A DNA stretch of 64,000 nucleotides from assembly GCA_943788055.1 (NCBI GenBank), contig CALSOU010000010.1, forward strand, positions 89,805 to 153,804, in the 5' to 3' direction. Below, piece after piece: positions 9,737 to 18,913 of this stretch; position 1 is the stretch's first letter, and the number at the start of each line of letters is the position of its first letter. This DNA is from an uncultured Saprospiraceae bacterium. Its GTDB lineage: Bacteria; Bacteroidota; Bacteroidia; Chitinophagales; Saprospiraceae. Under the pieces are notes generated by a model that did not search any database, was not told where the DNA came from, and saw only the letters and a list, made by a program, of their open reading frames with translations. Made by a program: the position numbers and the translations under genes.

Positions 9737-10274
9737 GGCTATGTAATTTATGCCCTTTTGTATTCTTGAGCTGTGCTTTTAATTTTTTTCGGGCCTCGAA
9801 CAAATGCCACTTACTAGTGCCATCTGAGAATCCAAGACTCTTTCCTATTTCTTTATGCGTATATCCTTCAATTGCGTACTTCGTGAAAACTTTTGCTGTC
9901 GTTTCAGGCAGGTCATCGACCATGACCAGCAAATCAGCATAGAATAAGTCAGCTAACGCTTCCTCCTGTTGTCTTTGTTCAGGAACTTCGAAACTAGTAT
10001 TCTTGAGATACTTATTCTCTTTCCGGAAATAATCACTAAGCGCATTAAAGGCAGTTCTCCTTATCCATCCTTCAAATGATCCCTTTGACTTATACTTATT
10101 GATCCCCTTAAAAACCTTCATAAACCCGTCATTAATAATTGAAATTAAGCGATCTTCCTCTTGGGTGTAACGGAGACAAAGTAACTTGACGACAGGGAAA
10201 TATCGACGATATAAAGCTTCTTGCGCTTTTCTATCATTTGATTTACACCCTGCAATTAAGTCTTTTTCAGTCAT
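9726..10274 (-). CDS. ECF RNA polymerase sigma factor
   Basis: 182-residue sigma-70 family factor with only regions 2 and 4. Region 2 (about residues 20-95) contains the FEGWIRRTAFNALSDYFRK segment used for -10 recognition. Region 4 (about 115-175) has the DLPETTAKVFTKYAIEGYTHKEIG-type helix-turn-helix. It directly precedes, and overlaps by 11 bases, the broken membrane/barrel gene, which is the usual place for a regulator of the factor. Regulon unknown. Its own upstream region (10275-10545) is AT-rich with no clear autoregulated promoter. Confidence 0.92.
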   Translation of the reverse strand: MTEKDLIAGCKSNDRKAQEALYRRYFPVVKLLCLRYTQEEDRLISIINDGFMKVFKGINKYKSKGSFEGWIRRTAFNALSDYFRKENKYLKNTSFEVPEQRQQEEALADLFYADLLVMVDDLPETTAKVFTKYAIEGYTHKEIGKSLGFSDGTSKWHLFEARKKLKAQLKNTKGHKLHSHVG

Positions 10275-10576
10275 TTTGAAAGGCCGTGTCTGTTAGAATC
10301 TTGGTCATTTACCTTATAGACGATAAATGATAAACAAGGGTTGGTCAAAAATGAAGTTTATTTTGCTTTGTTTCTAAAATTCCCAATTTCTCGAATAAAA
10401 CAAATGTTACTATAACTGCTATCGCGCAATACTTATGTTAAAATGGATTAAAATTGATAACAATATTTCAATTGCTACCACCAAGTTAAATATAAGATTT
10501 CAAAGGAATGAATCGGGATTGAATACAAGTAACGCTCGGTACACAAGTCTATTCGTCGCTTTTCCGCAGGCTCATA

Positions 10577-10735
10577 TCAGGTAGCTGCACTTTTCTCGAT
10601 ATCAACACATCCTTTATCGAGATCATATTGAAGGAAGTACGCAAGTGCTCGATTATATATATTCTCTGGTGTGTTTTCTTTCTCAATAATTGCTTGTAGT
10701 CGTCTAAAGCGACTTGCAAAGTCGTCCTGCTTCTT
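10577..10735 (-). pseudogene. Short coding-like remnant without a start codon
   Basis: Minus-strand frame of 52 codons bounded by TAG (10736-10738) and TGA (10577-10579). The translation has natural composition and order (DDFASRFRRLQAIIEKE, then ALAYFLQYDLDKGCVDIEKS) but no ATG, GTG or TTG near its beginning. A competing 67-residue ATG frame over the same bases looks less protein-like. It may be the tail of a lost small gene, or a gene whose start is hidden by an indel near 10736. Family not recognised. Confidence 0.3.
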
Positions 10736-10823
10736 CTAGAATTTATTTCCATTCTACTCTCTTCTATTAGATTTAAGAATGGACAGGAGTTGTCTCAAAA
10801 GCAAAGAAACGTGGAAATAGTTT

Positions 10824-10895
10824 GGGCGTCCTAGCGGGCTCTCCGCTCATATCACTTCGCACTGCATGCTTGTGAACCCACTGCGATCCCTGACG
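10824..10895. repeat. Dispersed GC-rich intergenic repeat, copy A
   Basis: 72-base element beginning GGGCGTCC and ending in CTGACG, with an internal CTCCGCTCATATC segment. It aligns along its whole length, with scattered substitutions, to 36620-36692 (copy B). The ends carry a GCGTC/GACG(C) inverted repeat and the interior has smaller hairpin-forming pairs. Both copies lie among decayed sequence. Confidence 0.75.
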
Positions 10896-11096
10896 TAAAA
10901 AAAGTTCTAGTTCCTTCAGAATCTGTTTGCAGGAATTGTAAATGACGAATGAGCACAATCAAATGAAGCTGTATCTATTTTTTTATTCGCAATACGAATT
11001 GAAGCGGGTTCCGAGGCACTTTCGCCAAAGGATACGAGTGGAAAGCATGGTACAATTACTTGACAAGAGGAAAGCAATAGTAATCGACCACCACTT

Positions 11097-12428
11097 TTAC
11101 CAAATGATACTTCCGTAAAAATCAAGCTGAATCATATAAATACTCAATAAACAAGTAGCAAATAGTAAAAAGACCCATATTAAATAGGATTTTATCGGAA
11201 GATACTGGCCAACATGCAATCCATACCGCTTCTTGATGTACAAGATTGTCAGTACTTTATTGAGCAAAAAAGCAACCACTGTTGCAGCTGCTATTCCGTA
11301 GAAACCTAAGAACCGCATCAGCACAATACTCAAAACAAAATTGACGAAAAGCTCAATTCCTGAGAATCGTAGTAATGCCTTATTATCATTGTGAGCGTAC
11401 AAGAGCACTTGTGGCAGTAGAATCCTGCTTGATAATACTAGAATATATATATTGAAAATTACTGCTGACACAATAAACTCAGGATCATAGAATACACTGA
11501 AAAGAACTGGTGATAAAAACAAAAGCGCAATAGATACAGGAAATAGAAGATTAATCAAGCGTATAGTCCTTTCACGAAGGACTGTAACTTGGCTAGTATC
11601 TTGAGATAATAATGGAATCAAAGCTGCGCTCAAAGCATTGACCAAAACAATCGATATAGGTAGTTCTTTTGCGCCATATCTGTAAAATAGAAAATCTGAA
11701 TCCGAAAAGAATTGAGAAACGAGGTGACCATCTAGATAGTCCATCCCACTTCCAAGGATAAAATGTCCCATCAGGGGTAAAGAAAAGAAAAACCATTTTC
11801 TCTGTTCTAGCCAATCGATATTCCACTTTGGTCTCAATAAATGTAGAGACCAAACAAAACGCAATAGCTGCCAAGCCATATAACCAAGAAAAATATATTC
11901 GATCGGTTGGCGAAGAAAAACCAAAATCAAAACAAGCAGTAATTGAATAGCATAGTAGACTACTGCCCAAATCAGTAAAGACTTAGCTTTACGATAAAGT
12001 AAATAATAGACTTCAGGAATAATTCCAACAATTAGAAGAAAGCAATAGCCGACGATATACCATTCTTGATTTGCTTCAATAGCTATCCAATTAAAACGGA
12101 CTGATAATTTAATAACGACTAAAGCAAAAATGCTAATCACTGCAGCAGACATCATCAATTGCCATAGCATTTGTCGCAGCAGTCTAGGCCATTCCAATTG
12201 ATCTGATTTGGGAATCTTGCTCAAGGCGGCTGAAGTGTATGCAAAGCCGACAAAAAAGGAAAATGTTGAGCTTAGCAAGATTAGGTACTCAAATCTACCA
12301 ACTTCATCAATCGTAAAATATACGCGCACTAAAATCATACTGATCAGTAAGCTCACACTAAATCTGATGAGCGAAGCCAATTGATTGGCCCTAGTATAGT
12401 CTGTCCATATTGATTTGATCGCTCTCAT
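11097..12428 (-). CDS. Oligosaccharide flippase family protein (MOP/Wzx-like)
   Basis: 443-residue integral membrane protein with about 12-14 transmembrane helices along its length and no soluble domain, the size and hydropathy of polysaccharide/O-antigen flippases (Wzx/RfbX). It would translocate a lipid-linked glycan precursor across the inner membrane. The first ATG is at 12428; a GTG three codons upstream (12437) is possible. No glycosyltransferase genes adjoin it, so it is not in an evident polysaccharide cluster. It is transcribed divergently from cytidine deaminase. Confidence 0.83.
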   Translation of the reverse strand: MRAIKSIWTDYTRANQLASLIRFSVSLLISMILVRVYFTIDEVGRFEYLILLSSTFSFFVGFAYTSAALSKIPKSDQLEWPRLLRQMLWQLMMSAAVISIFALVVIKLSVRFNWIAIEANQEWYIVGYCFLLIVGIIPEVYYLLYRKAKSLLIWAVVYYAIQLLLVLILVFLRQPIEYIFLGYMAWQLLRFVWSLHLLRPKWNIDWLEQRKWFFFSLPLMGHFILGSGMDYLDGHLVSQFFSDSDFLFYRYGAKELPISIVLVNALSAALIPLLSQDTSQVTVLRERTIRLINLLFPVSIALLFLSPVLFSVFYDPEFIVSAVIFNIYILVLSSRILLPQVLLYAHNDNKALLRFSGIELFVNFVLSIVLMRFLGFYGIAAATVVAFLLNKVLTILYIKKRYGLHVGQYLPIKSYLIWVFLLFATCLLSIYMIQLDFYGSIIW

Positions 12429-12521
12429 TGCTTCCACAAATAACAGTAAACTCTTTTCAAATTCAACTCTTTAGTATGGATTTTATCACAATAGACTTGT
12501 ATCTTCGCATAAATACCTTGG

Positions 12522-12992
12522 ATGCGGACAAGTCAATACGATCAGTTAGATAAACAATTACAAGATGCAGTAGACAACTGCATAGAAGCACAATCTCTAG
12601 CATATGCTCCTTATTCTCAGTTCTATGTAGGCACATGCATCCTGCTCACAAATGGAGAAATGTACAAGGGAGCAAATCAAGAAAATGCTAGTTATCCTCT
12701 TTGTCTATGTGCTGAACGCGTAGCTCTTTCATATGCAGCAATGCACGCTCCTGGCAGCGAAATTAAAGATATTGTAGTAAGTACTTCTGCAAAACTAATT
12801 TTGGAAGAAGTTCCTGCTCCTCCATGTGGAGCTTGTAGACAGGTAATTTTAGAGTATCAGACTCGACAATCGCAACCAATCAGAATTATTTTGGTAGGAG
12901 CACATAAAAACGTTTGGATATACGAACACATTGAAGAACTCCTACCCTATTCATTTCAGCCTAACTTCTTGAAAAAGAATCGTAAGCTGTAA
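12522..12992 (+). CDS. cdd: Cytidine deaminase
   Basis: 156-residue zinc-dependent enzyme that deaminates cytidine and deoxycytidine to uridine in pyrimidine salvage. All signatures are visible: substrate loop YAPYSQFYVG (28-37), NQENASYPLCL, the zinc/catalytic CAE (Cys63, Glu65) and PCGACRQ (Cys102, Cys105). The length is that of homotetrameric bacterial enzymes with a slightly longer C terminus. Stand-alone gene facing the convergent LysM gene, whose stop lies four bases away. Confidence 0.95.
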   Translation: MRTSQYDQLDKQLQDAVDNCIEAQSLAYAPYSQFYVGTCILLTNGEMYKGANQENASYPLCLCAERVALSYAAMHAPGSEIKDIVVSTSAKLILEEVPAPPCGACRQVILEYQTRQSQPIRIILVGAHKNVWIYEHIEELLPYSFQPNFLKKNRKL

Positions 12993-12995
12993 GCT

Positions 12996-14166
12996 CTACT
13001 CAATAAATCTTACTTGGACATAAAACCGTTTATCGACAGCGCCTAGGGTTTCTGCAACTTTTGGCGAAATAATCAAGTCGACATTTTTCTTGTGTGCTTT
13101 TGGAGGTAAATTCCCAACAACTTTAGCTATGACTTTGCGATTTAGCATCGGGTTATAAATTTCAATATAGGAGTTTACTTTCGCTGTTGAATGAAGCGCA
13201 AACAAGTTTACTTTGTCTTTACTGGACATATTCCATTCAGCCCTTATTTTGGCATCATGTATCTTAGGTTTTCCGATATAGCTACCTTGGAAGATATTAT
13301 TACGATTTTCAAATGGATCACTTGAAAGCACTTTAGTAGTCTCTTCCGAAGCTTCTTTGTTATCTTCCAATAATTCTTCTGTTGACTCTTTAACCTTAGT
13401 TTCAGTATATACCTTTTCCTTTGATTCCTCCACTGAGGCTGTAGCTTTTTCAGCGTCAACATAATCATTCTGATCCTTCTTATGGTTGGTTTGTAAAGAT
13501 CTCAGTTTCTTTTGGAAGATAGGAGCATCATTATTTCTCACATTCGAAATATCCTTCTGTGCATCTTCAGTTTGATAACTTCTAACTTCTTGAGAAATGA
13601 ACGTTGGCGTGGCTTCACCAATTGTTTCAACCTCAATACCCTTCTCTTTCCAAGCTAAACGCTCTTTATATCTTTCATCATACTCATACCATCCCACTAA
13701 AATTTTCTGACCAATACTCAAGTCCATTGTTTTCAAATTGTTGATATTCATGACATTTTCAATACTCTGATGAAAAATATACCTTTGAAATTCTAAATAA
13801 ATTGTCCTTTGCCTTAACTGTGTAAAAAACTGGTATGTAGCTTTTCGTAGGTGAAAGGTTTCTTTCCGATGTAATCATTGCAGTATTAATCGGGATATTT
13901 ATTCTCTGATTCAACTTAACGGTTCCAAGATTAACTGCAGGATTTGCAGCAGAAATCATATCTAGATCTGTATTAAAAAACTTAGAAAGTCCGAAAATCG
14001 TCTGATTCTTCTTTAGTTGATGCGTGTAGATTATACCCAATTTCTCATCCTCTCTAAGAATAATTCGTTGCGGTAAATCTACATCAGTAGTATTACTAGC
14101 AGCAAAAGAAGGATTATAGGCGCTTAAGAGAAACAGACAGCACAATAATTTCGTAAATGCGTTCAT
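12996..14166 (-). pseudogene. LysM and RlpA-like secreted protein, interrupted by a frameshift
   Basis: Two frames (14166-13759 and 13751-12996) belong to one gene. The first has a signal peptide (LLCCLFLLSAYNPSFA) and one LysM repeat (YTHQLKKNQTIFGLSKFF), then begins a second LysM (FYTVKAKDNLFRISKVYF) before stopping. Removing one base from the A5 run at 13773-13777 restores YFHQSIENVMNINNL and completes that LysM. The C-terminal 90 residues (NLFALHSTAKVNSYIEIYN to KRFYVQVRF) resemble the double-psi barrel of RlpA. It likely binds peptidoglycan in the periplasm, separated from the barrel by an acidic low-complexity linker. Sequence error or recent inactivation. Confidence 0.8.
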
Positions 14167-14182
14167 AAAATCGGGTTTTGTA

Positions 14183-14190
14183 CAAATATA
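14183..14190 (-). promoter_or_regulatory. -7 element upstream of the LysM gene
   Basis: TATATTTG on the minus strand, a full match to TAnnTTTG, 17 bases before the ATG at 14166; transcription would start about 10 bases before the ATG. No clear -33 TTG at the expected spacing. Confidence 0.4.
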
Positions 14191-14371
14191 TTAAAAAAAA
14201 ACATCATATATAACTACCTCAAAAATCGAGCCAAGATTTACTTTTAGAAGTTTAGTTTCAACTAATTGTTTACTTTTAGAATTGATACTTACAATAATCA
14301 AAAACCATACGTGTCAATTAACGAAAAATTACATCTTACTGGTATATTCTAATCGAACAAATAAACCAACT

Positions 14372-15100
14372 ATGCAACGAATTTGTATCGTAATCCCAGC
14401 GCGATATGCATCGAAAAGATTTCCCGGAAAATTGCTAAAGCCATTGGGTGACAAAAGCATATTGGGGCATGTCTATCAAAAATGTCTTGAGGTCAAACTG
14501 GCTACAAAAGTTCTTATTGCAACTGACGACAAGCTAATAGCTGACCACTGTGTAGAAAATGACATGGATTACTTGATGACTAGTGTTGATCACGTGAGCG
14601 GAACAGATCGAATTGCTGAGGCGATGCGATCACTTGAAAGTAAGTTCGATTACGTAATTAATGTTCAAGGAGATGAACCGTTTGTTAGTGCCAAGGAAAT
14701 TACAAGTTTGATAAACCTCCTTACTGTGCAAAAAGCAGAGATCGCTACACTTTATCATACAATAAACATAAATCGGGTACATTCAGACCCCAATAAAGTA
14801 AAATTGGTAACCGATAACAATAAACGTGTGCTTTATTTTTCTAGATCCCCTATACCTGCAAGTAGAAGCGGAAAATTACCTCTAGAATACAAGATACACC
14901 TTGGCCTTTATGGATTCAAATCCACTACTTTGCAAGACCTAACTGCTTTATCTGTATCAAAACTTGAAAAGCTTGAGATGCTCGAACAGTTGCGATGGAT
15001 AGAGGCTGGATACTCAATTCATGCAAACGAGGTTGATTACAAAGGATTTGGAATCGACACCGAAGCAGACTACTTTGCTGCTCTAGAAATGATTGATTAA
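14372..15100 (+). CDS. kdsB: 3-deoxy-manno-octulosonate cytidylyltransferase
   Basis: 242-residue enzyme that activates Kdo with CTP (CMP-Kdo synthesis) for lipopolysaccharide inner core assembly in the cytoplasm. N-terminal nucleotide-binding motif IPARYASKRFPGK, then TDRIAEA, NVQGDEPF and YFSRSPIP are family signatures. The ATG at 14372 places that motif at residues 8-20, as in known KdsB; the frame is open a further 30 codons upstream but only from a weak TTG. Its presence implies a Kdo-containing lipopolysaccharide. Confidence 0.95.
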   Translation: MQRICIVIPARYASKRFPGKLLKPLGDKSILGHVYQKCLEVKLATKVLIATDDKLIADHCVENDMDYLMTSVDHVSGTDRIAEAMRSLESKFDYVINVQGDEPFVSAKEITSLINLLTVQKAEIATLYHTININRVHSDPNKVKLVTDNNKRVLYFSRSPIPASRSGKLPLEYKIHLGLYGFKSTTLQDLTALSVSKLEKLEMLEQLRWIEAGYSIHANEVDYKGFGIDTEADYFAALEMID

Positions 15101-15117
15101 TAACCTCCTCTAAACTT

Positions 15118-16476
15118 CTAGATAGCCTGGATAATATCGTATTGCGTTATGATTGCTACATCCCCTTTAGCATCCTTGCTGAGTACTGCTGGTACCTCTT
15201 TAGAAATGTAACGATTAAGCGTTTTGCATTCCATCTCGGAGTCTACCCAAGGAAATGAATTTCCCATAATCTTCTCTACAATTTCATCAGAGTTTTTCAT
15301 AGGACTCTCTAGTAGATAATTTAGAACTGAAGATTCTGTAATTGCACCAACAATTTCACCATTTCTCTCCACAGGCATTTGAGAAATATCTCTCTCTTTC
15401 ATGATCTTCAGTGCTTCTTTGACAGTCGTTTCGGTATTTAAAGACAGAAATTCTGAAGTGTCCTTCATTCGAATAAGGTCCTTGATCTTTAGTTCCCCAT
15501 CAAGAAACCCTCTTTCTCTCATCCAATCATCATTGTATACCTTACCGACATATCTTGATCCATGATCATGCAAAATAATCACAACTACATCGTCTGGTTT
15601 CAGTTGATCTTTCAATTGAAGAAGTCCAGCAATCGCTGAACCTGCCGAGTACCCCATCATCAAACCCTCTTCTACTGCCAAACGACGTGTAAAGACAGCA
15701 CCGTCTTTATCAGAAACTTTCTCAAAATAATCAATCACATCGAAATCTACATTCTTTGGAAGGATGTCCTCGCCAATTCCCTCTGTTATGTAGGGATATA
15801 TCTCTTTCTCATCGAAAACCCCTGTCTCTTTGTACTTCTTGAATACAGATCCATAGGTGTCAATTCCCCAAATCTTTACATTGGGATTTTGCTCTTTTAA
15901 GTACTTCCCAGTACCACTAATTGTCCCTCCAGTACCAACACCAACAACTAAATGTGTAATCTTTCCTTCAGTTTGTCTCCAAATTTCTGGTCCGGTAGAT
16001 TCATAGTGAGCTTTCCTATTAGCTAGATTGTCGTACTGATTTAGCCAACAAGAATTCGGTATCTCTTTTGAGAGTTTTTCAGCGATCGAATAGTAAGACC
16101 TCGGATCGGTAGGCTCAACATTGGTAGGACAGACAATTACCTCTGCACCCATTGCCTTCAAAATATCAATTTTCTCTTTGGATTGCTTGTCAGAAGTTGT
16201 AAAAATACACTTATAACCTTTGACTGCAGCTGCCAATGCAATACCCATTCCAGTGTTTCCCGAGGTACACTCTATAAAAGTTCCTCCAGGTTTGATTCGA
16301 TTTTCGGCTATAGCCACTTCTACCATCTTAAGCCCCATTCTATCTTTAATCGAATGACCGGGATTGAACGATTCTACTTTAGCCAAAACTGTGCAAGCTA
16401 AATCTCTCGTTACTTTATTCAGTTTAACCAATGGCGTGTCACCTATCGTCTCTAAAATATTATTCTTTACGTCCAT
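15118..16476 (-). CDS. Cystathionine beta-synthase-type PLP enzyme with CBS domain pair
   Basis: 452 residues. Residues 1-320 are a fold-type II PLP enzyme: Schiff-base Lys44 in SIKDR, the phosphate/substrate loop TSGNTGMG and the PLP-phosphate loop GVGTGGTISG. Residues about 330-452 hold two CBS modules (FLSLNTETTVKEALKIM and the second to the C terminus), the layout of eukaryotic-type cystathionine beta-synthase, which condenses serine and homocysteine. Bacterial homologues can also act as cysteine synthases, so the exact reaction is inferred. The CBS pair would be a regulatory, possibly adenosyl-ligand, module. Confidence 0.92.
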   Translation of the reverse strand: MDVKNNILETIGDTPLVKLNKVTRDLACTVLAKVESFNPGHSIKDRMGLKMVEVAIAENRIKPGGTFIECTSGNTGMGIALAAAVKGYKCIFTTSDKQSKEKIDILKAMGAEVIVCPTNVEPTDPRSYYSIAEKLSKEIPNSCWLNQYDNLANRKAHYESTGPEIWRQTEGKITHLVVGVGTGGTISGTGKYLKEQNPNVKIWGIDTYGSVFKKYKETGVFDEKEIYPYITEGIGEDILPKNVDFDVIDYFEKVSDKDGAVFTRRLAVEEGLMMGYSAGSAIAGLLQLKDQLKPDDVVVIILHDHGSRYVGKVYNDDWMRERGFLDGELKIKDLIRMKDTSEFLSLNTETTVKEALKIMKERDISQMPVERNGEIVGAITESSVLNYLLESPMKNSDEIVEKIMGNSFPWVDSEMECKTLNRYISKEVPAVLSKDAKGDVAIITQYDIIQAI

Positions 16477-16510
16477 GAATCTTTATATGTGTATCAGTAA
16501 TAAACAAGCT

Positions 16511-16538
16511 CAAAATTACAAAACAAAGACTTAACCAA
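16511..16538 (-). promoter_or_regulatory. Promoter for the cystathionine beta-synthase gene
   Basis: Minus strand: TTG (complement of 16536-16538), 17-base spacer and TAATTTTG (complement of 16511-16518), matching TTG-N17-TAnnTTTG. Predicted leader of about 28 bases to ATG 16476. The rest of the 16477-16802 interval is AT-rich; nothing else was recognised in it. Confidence 0.5.
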
Positions 16539-16802
16539 TGTTTTTCTGAAGAAAATTCGCTCTTTTATCATTTAGTTGACATTTTATTTTTACTTGCTAA
16601 AACACTGAATAATAGTGGTTTATAATTCGTCTCTCATTTTCACTTTAAGAAAACGATAACATATTTGATTTATTTTCATTTTTCACAAGATATCGTGTAA
16701 CTAAATTTTGGTGCGTCACGTCATGTAATCAAATAGCTATTTTGGACGAAAGTCCTTTAAAACAAAAGAAAAAACATAACTTAAAGCTTAAAAAAAGCAA
16801 GG

Positions 16803-17306
16803 ATGACAAATCAAGAATTTGCAGATATCATAGATGAAGTCAAAGACAAAATGTACCGACTAGCGCTACGTGTTGTTCGTAATCCTACTGAAGCTGAAGA
16901 TGTTGTGCAAGAGGTTATCATCAAGGTTTGGGACAAAAGAGTGTATTTTGAGTCTATAGAAAATAAAGCTGGATGGTGCATGACCCTAACAAGAAACCTA
17001 GCTATTGACAAGACAAGATCAAAGCATCGAAGAACCAATGATATCGACGGTTATAACAATCTTTCAAATAATGCTCCCACCCCGGAAGATATCTTGGAAA
17101 CAAGTGATCTACTACAAAAAGTTAAAGAACTCTATAATAAGCTACCCGAAATTCAAAGAACAGTGTTACATCTTCGTGATATTGAGGAATATAGTTATGA
17201 TGAAATATCAGAAATAACGGGGTACACAAGCAATCAGGTGAAAATCAATATTTATAGAGGTCGACAGGCTCTTAAGAGCCAATTGAAAATATTAAAAAAT
17301 GCATAA
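16803..17306 (+). CDS. ECF RNA polymerase sigma factor
   Basis: 167-residue sigma factor with region 2 (residues about 10-80, including AEDVVQEVIIKVWDK and GWCMTLTRNLAIDKTRSK) and region 4 (about 105-165, LPEIQRTVLHLRDIEEYSYDEIS helix-turn-helix). Its TAA overlaps the start of the next gene by one base (TAATG), and a DUF4252 gene follows, so this is a three-gene sigma / anti-sigma / DUF4252 operon common in Bacteroidota. It is probably held inactive by the next gene's product until an envelope signal. Confidence 0.94.
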   Translation: MTNQEFADIIDEVKDKMYRLALRVVRNPTEAEDVVQEVIIKVWDKRVYFESIENKAGWCMTLTRNLAIDKTRSKHRRTNDIDGYNNLSNNAPTPEDILETSDLLQKVKELYNKLPEIQRTVLHLRDIEEYSYDEISEITGYTSNQVKINIYRGRQALKSQLKILKNA

Positions 17307-18148
17307 TGAGCAATCTAGATAGAATCGCGGAAGAGTTACTAGAGAAGTACGAACAAGGTTTATGCTCTGTAGAAGAGAAGGTTCAAGTTGAGAAACACTT
17401 GGCTGACATGGAGCAAGATTTTGTTCCAGGTTATGAAGATTTGAAGGAATCTATTGAAGATTCTTCTCTTCATATTGATGTTAAAAGTTTAATCACGAAA
17501 CGGAATTTAGAAATGAACCAGATGCTCGATCGCTTTGAGCGAGATGAGTGTGATTTGGAAGGAACCAAGACAGTTGAATCTTTTTTGGCTGATCAAAATC
17601 GATTGAATATACCTCTTTATCAAAATTTCATTCTTGCTGAACGTCAAATTAGGGCACCATTTAGCTCTACTTCGATTATTGAAAAAATCGAAGTAGAATC
17701 ACTTCTTGATTCTTATGAAGATGGAACTATTTCAGACAACGACTTGACAACAGTAGAATCAGTAATTGATTCAATTTCAATTGATGACATACCTAGTTAT
17801 AAGGCTTTTATTGAGCAAGAAAAAGCTATCTCTAGCAATATTAATGTCCTAGACTTAATCGAGCCAGAAGTCAAAGTTGTTCCTTTGGATCCTGATCGTT
17901 CATGGAGACTATGGGGTATGATAGCTGCTTCTTTAGTTTTTGTACTAGCAGCAATTTTCGTTTTGAAACCAGACTCTTCAGATGCTACACTTGCAAATCA
18001 AGATAATAATACTATAGAGATTGAAGATGCTGCTGAAGCTCTTGAGTTTACCTTAGCTGCTTTGGGCTTAACAAGCAAAAACATGAAAAAAGGTACTGAG
18101 AACATGAAGTATCTGAAGGATCTTCGACATACTCAGATTTACAAATAA
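17306..18148 (+). CDS. Anti-sigma factor-like membrane protein with three tandem cytoplasmic repeats
   Basis: 280 residues. The cytoplasmic part holds three related modules at residues 11-47 (LLEKYEQGLCSVEE), 73-112 (MLDRFERDECDLEG) and 133-172 (LLDSYEDGTISDND). Each has the pattern LLDxYE, a short acidic turn, a V/T-E-x-x-L/I helix and a closing P-x-Y. One transmembrane helix spans about 201-220 (RLWGMIAASLVFVLAAIFVL), then a 60-residue periplasmic tail rich in Ala and Leu. Single copies of this module occur at the N terminus of Bacteroidota anti-sigma proteins; a triplet is unusual. It directly follows, and overlaps, the ECF sigma gene. Confidence 0.78.
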   Translation: MSNLDRIAEELLEKYEQGLCSVEEKVQVEKHLADMEQDFVPGYEDLKESIEDSSLHIDVKSLITKRNLEMNQMLDRFERDECDLEGTKTVESFLADQNRLNIPLYQNFILAERQIRAPFSSTSIIEKIEVESLLDSYEDGTISDNDLTTVESVIDSISIDDIPSYKAFIEQEKAISSNINVLDLIEPEVKVVPLDPDRSWRLWGMIAASLVFVLAAIFVLKPDSSDATLANQDNNTIEIEDAAEALEFTLAALGLTSKNMKKGTENMKYLKDLRHTQIYK

Positions 18149-18214
18149 GAATTAGTGCACTATCTATATATATTTTTTTTTAAACAAAATTATTAATTAA
18201 TTTAATTTCAAACA

Positions 18215-18739
18215 ATGAAAAAATTAGGCTTAATCTTGCTTTTTGCCACCCTTATTTCAACCTATTCGTTCGGTCAAAAGGATGCGATTGCCACTTTTTT
18301 TAGTCAATACATGGAAGATGATCGATTTACATCTGTTTTTGTAAATCCGAAGCTTTTTAAGATGATCTCAAAAGTAGCTCCCGAGGACATGGATCCAGAT
18401 GTTAAGCATCTGATAGCTAACCTCGACGGCTTACGGATATTATCGTTGGAAGATGGAGATGGAATGTCGCTTTATCGCGAAGCTAAATCAAAGATCAATA
18501 CCAAGGGATACGAAGAACTGATGTCTGTTCGAAAAGGGAATGGTGAAGAAGTTCTATTTCTTGTAAAGGAGAGCGGAGACATGATCAGCGAGTTACTTAT
18601 GATTAGTGGCTCTCGTGATGAGTTCAATATGATCTCATTTATGGGTGATATTAATCTCAACGTAATCTCGAGGTTGTCCAAAGACCTTGATATAGATGGT
18701 ATGGAACATTTTAGAGAGGTCGAAGATAAAAGGAATTAG
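18215..18739 (+). CDS. DUF4252 domain-containing exported protein
   Basis: 174-residue protein with a signal peptide (KLGLILLFATLISTYSFG) and a DUF4252 domain over the remainder. Function unknown; the family usually sits after ECF sigma/anti-sigma pairs in Bacteroidota, as here (66 bases after the anti-sigma-like gene), and is a plausible envelope sensor or member of the sigma regulon. A strong intrinsic terminator follows, marking the operon end. Confidence 0.88.
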   Translation: MKKLGLILLFATLISTYSFGQKDAIATFFSQYMEDDRFTSVFVNPKLFKMISKVAPEDMDPDVKHLIANLDGLRILSLEDGDGMSLYREAKSKINTKGYEELMSVRKGNGEEVLFLVKESGDMISELLMISGSRDEFNMISFMGDINLNVISRLSKDLDIDGMEHFREVEDKRN

Positions 18740-18770
18740 CAATTCCTTTAAAAATCAAAATAATTCCACA

Positions 18771-18814
18771 AAAATAGCCATGACTGAACTCACTTGTGGC
18801 TATTTTTTTTACAA
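18771..18814 (+). terminator. Rho-independent terminator of the sigma/DUF4252 operon
   Basis: Perfect 10-base inverted repeat AAAATAGCCA (18771-18780) and TGGCTATTTT (18797-18806) with a 16-base loop, followed by more T residues. Confidence 0.85.
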
Positions 18815-18913
18815 ATAAAAAACAACAAATATTGTAAATTAGTTAATTACTGAAAGTCTCATTTTTGTGAACAAATTTGTCAATCTTAGTTTTATTGATA
18901 TCAAGGATCTAAT

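Larger units (their letters stand above)
10275..11096. other. Long gene-poor interval with remnants and a dispersed repeat
   Basis: About 820 bases without an intact gene. It contains the sigma-factor leader (10275-10545, AT-rich), a start-less coding-like remnant (10577-10735, minus), and one copy of a GC-rich dispersed repeat (10824-10895). Between 10900 and 11096 no convincing coding frame, RNA or regulatory element was seen. Confidence 0.6.

Noticed and set aside
10549-10752. 67-residue ATG-started minus-strand frame
   Set aside because: Composition is less protein-like than the competing start-less frame over the same bases; no family recognised.
10773-11125. Two minus-strand open frames of 60-70 residues
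   Set aside because: One runs through the dispersed repeat and both lack protein-like features.
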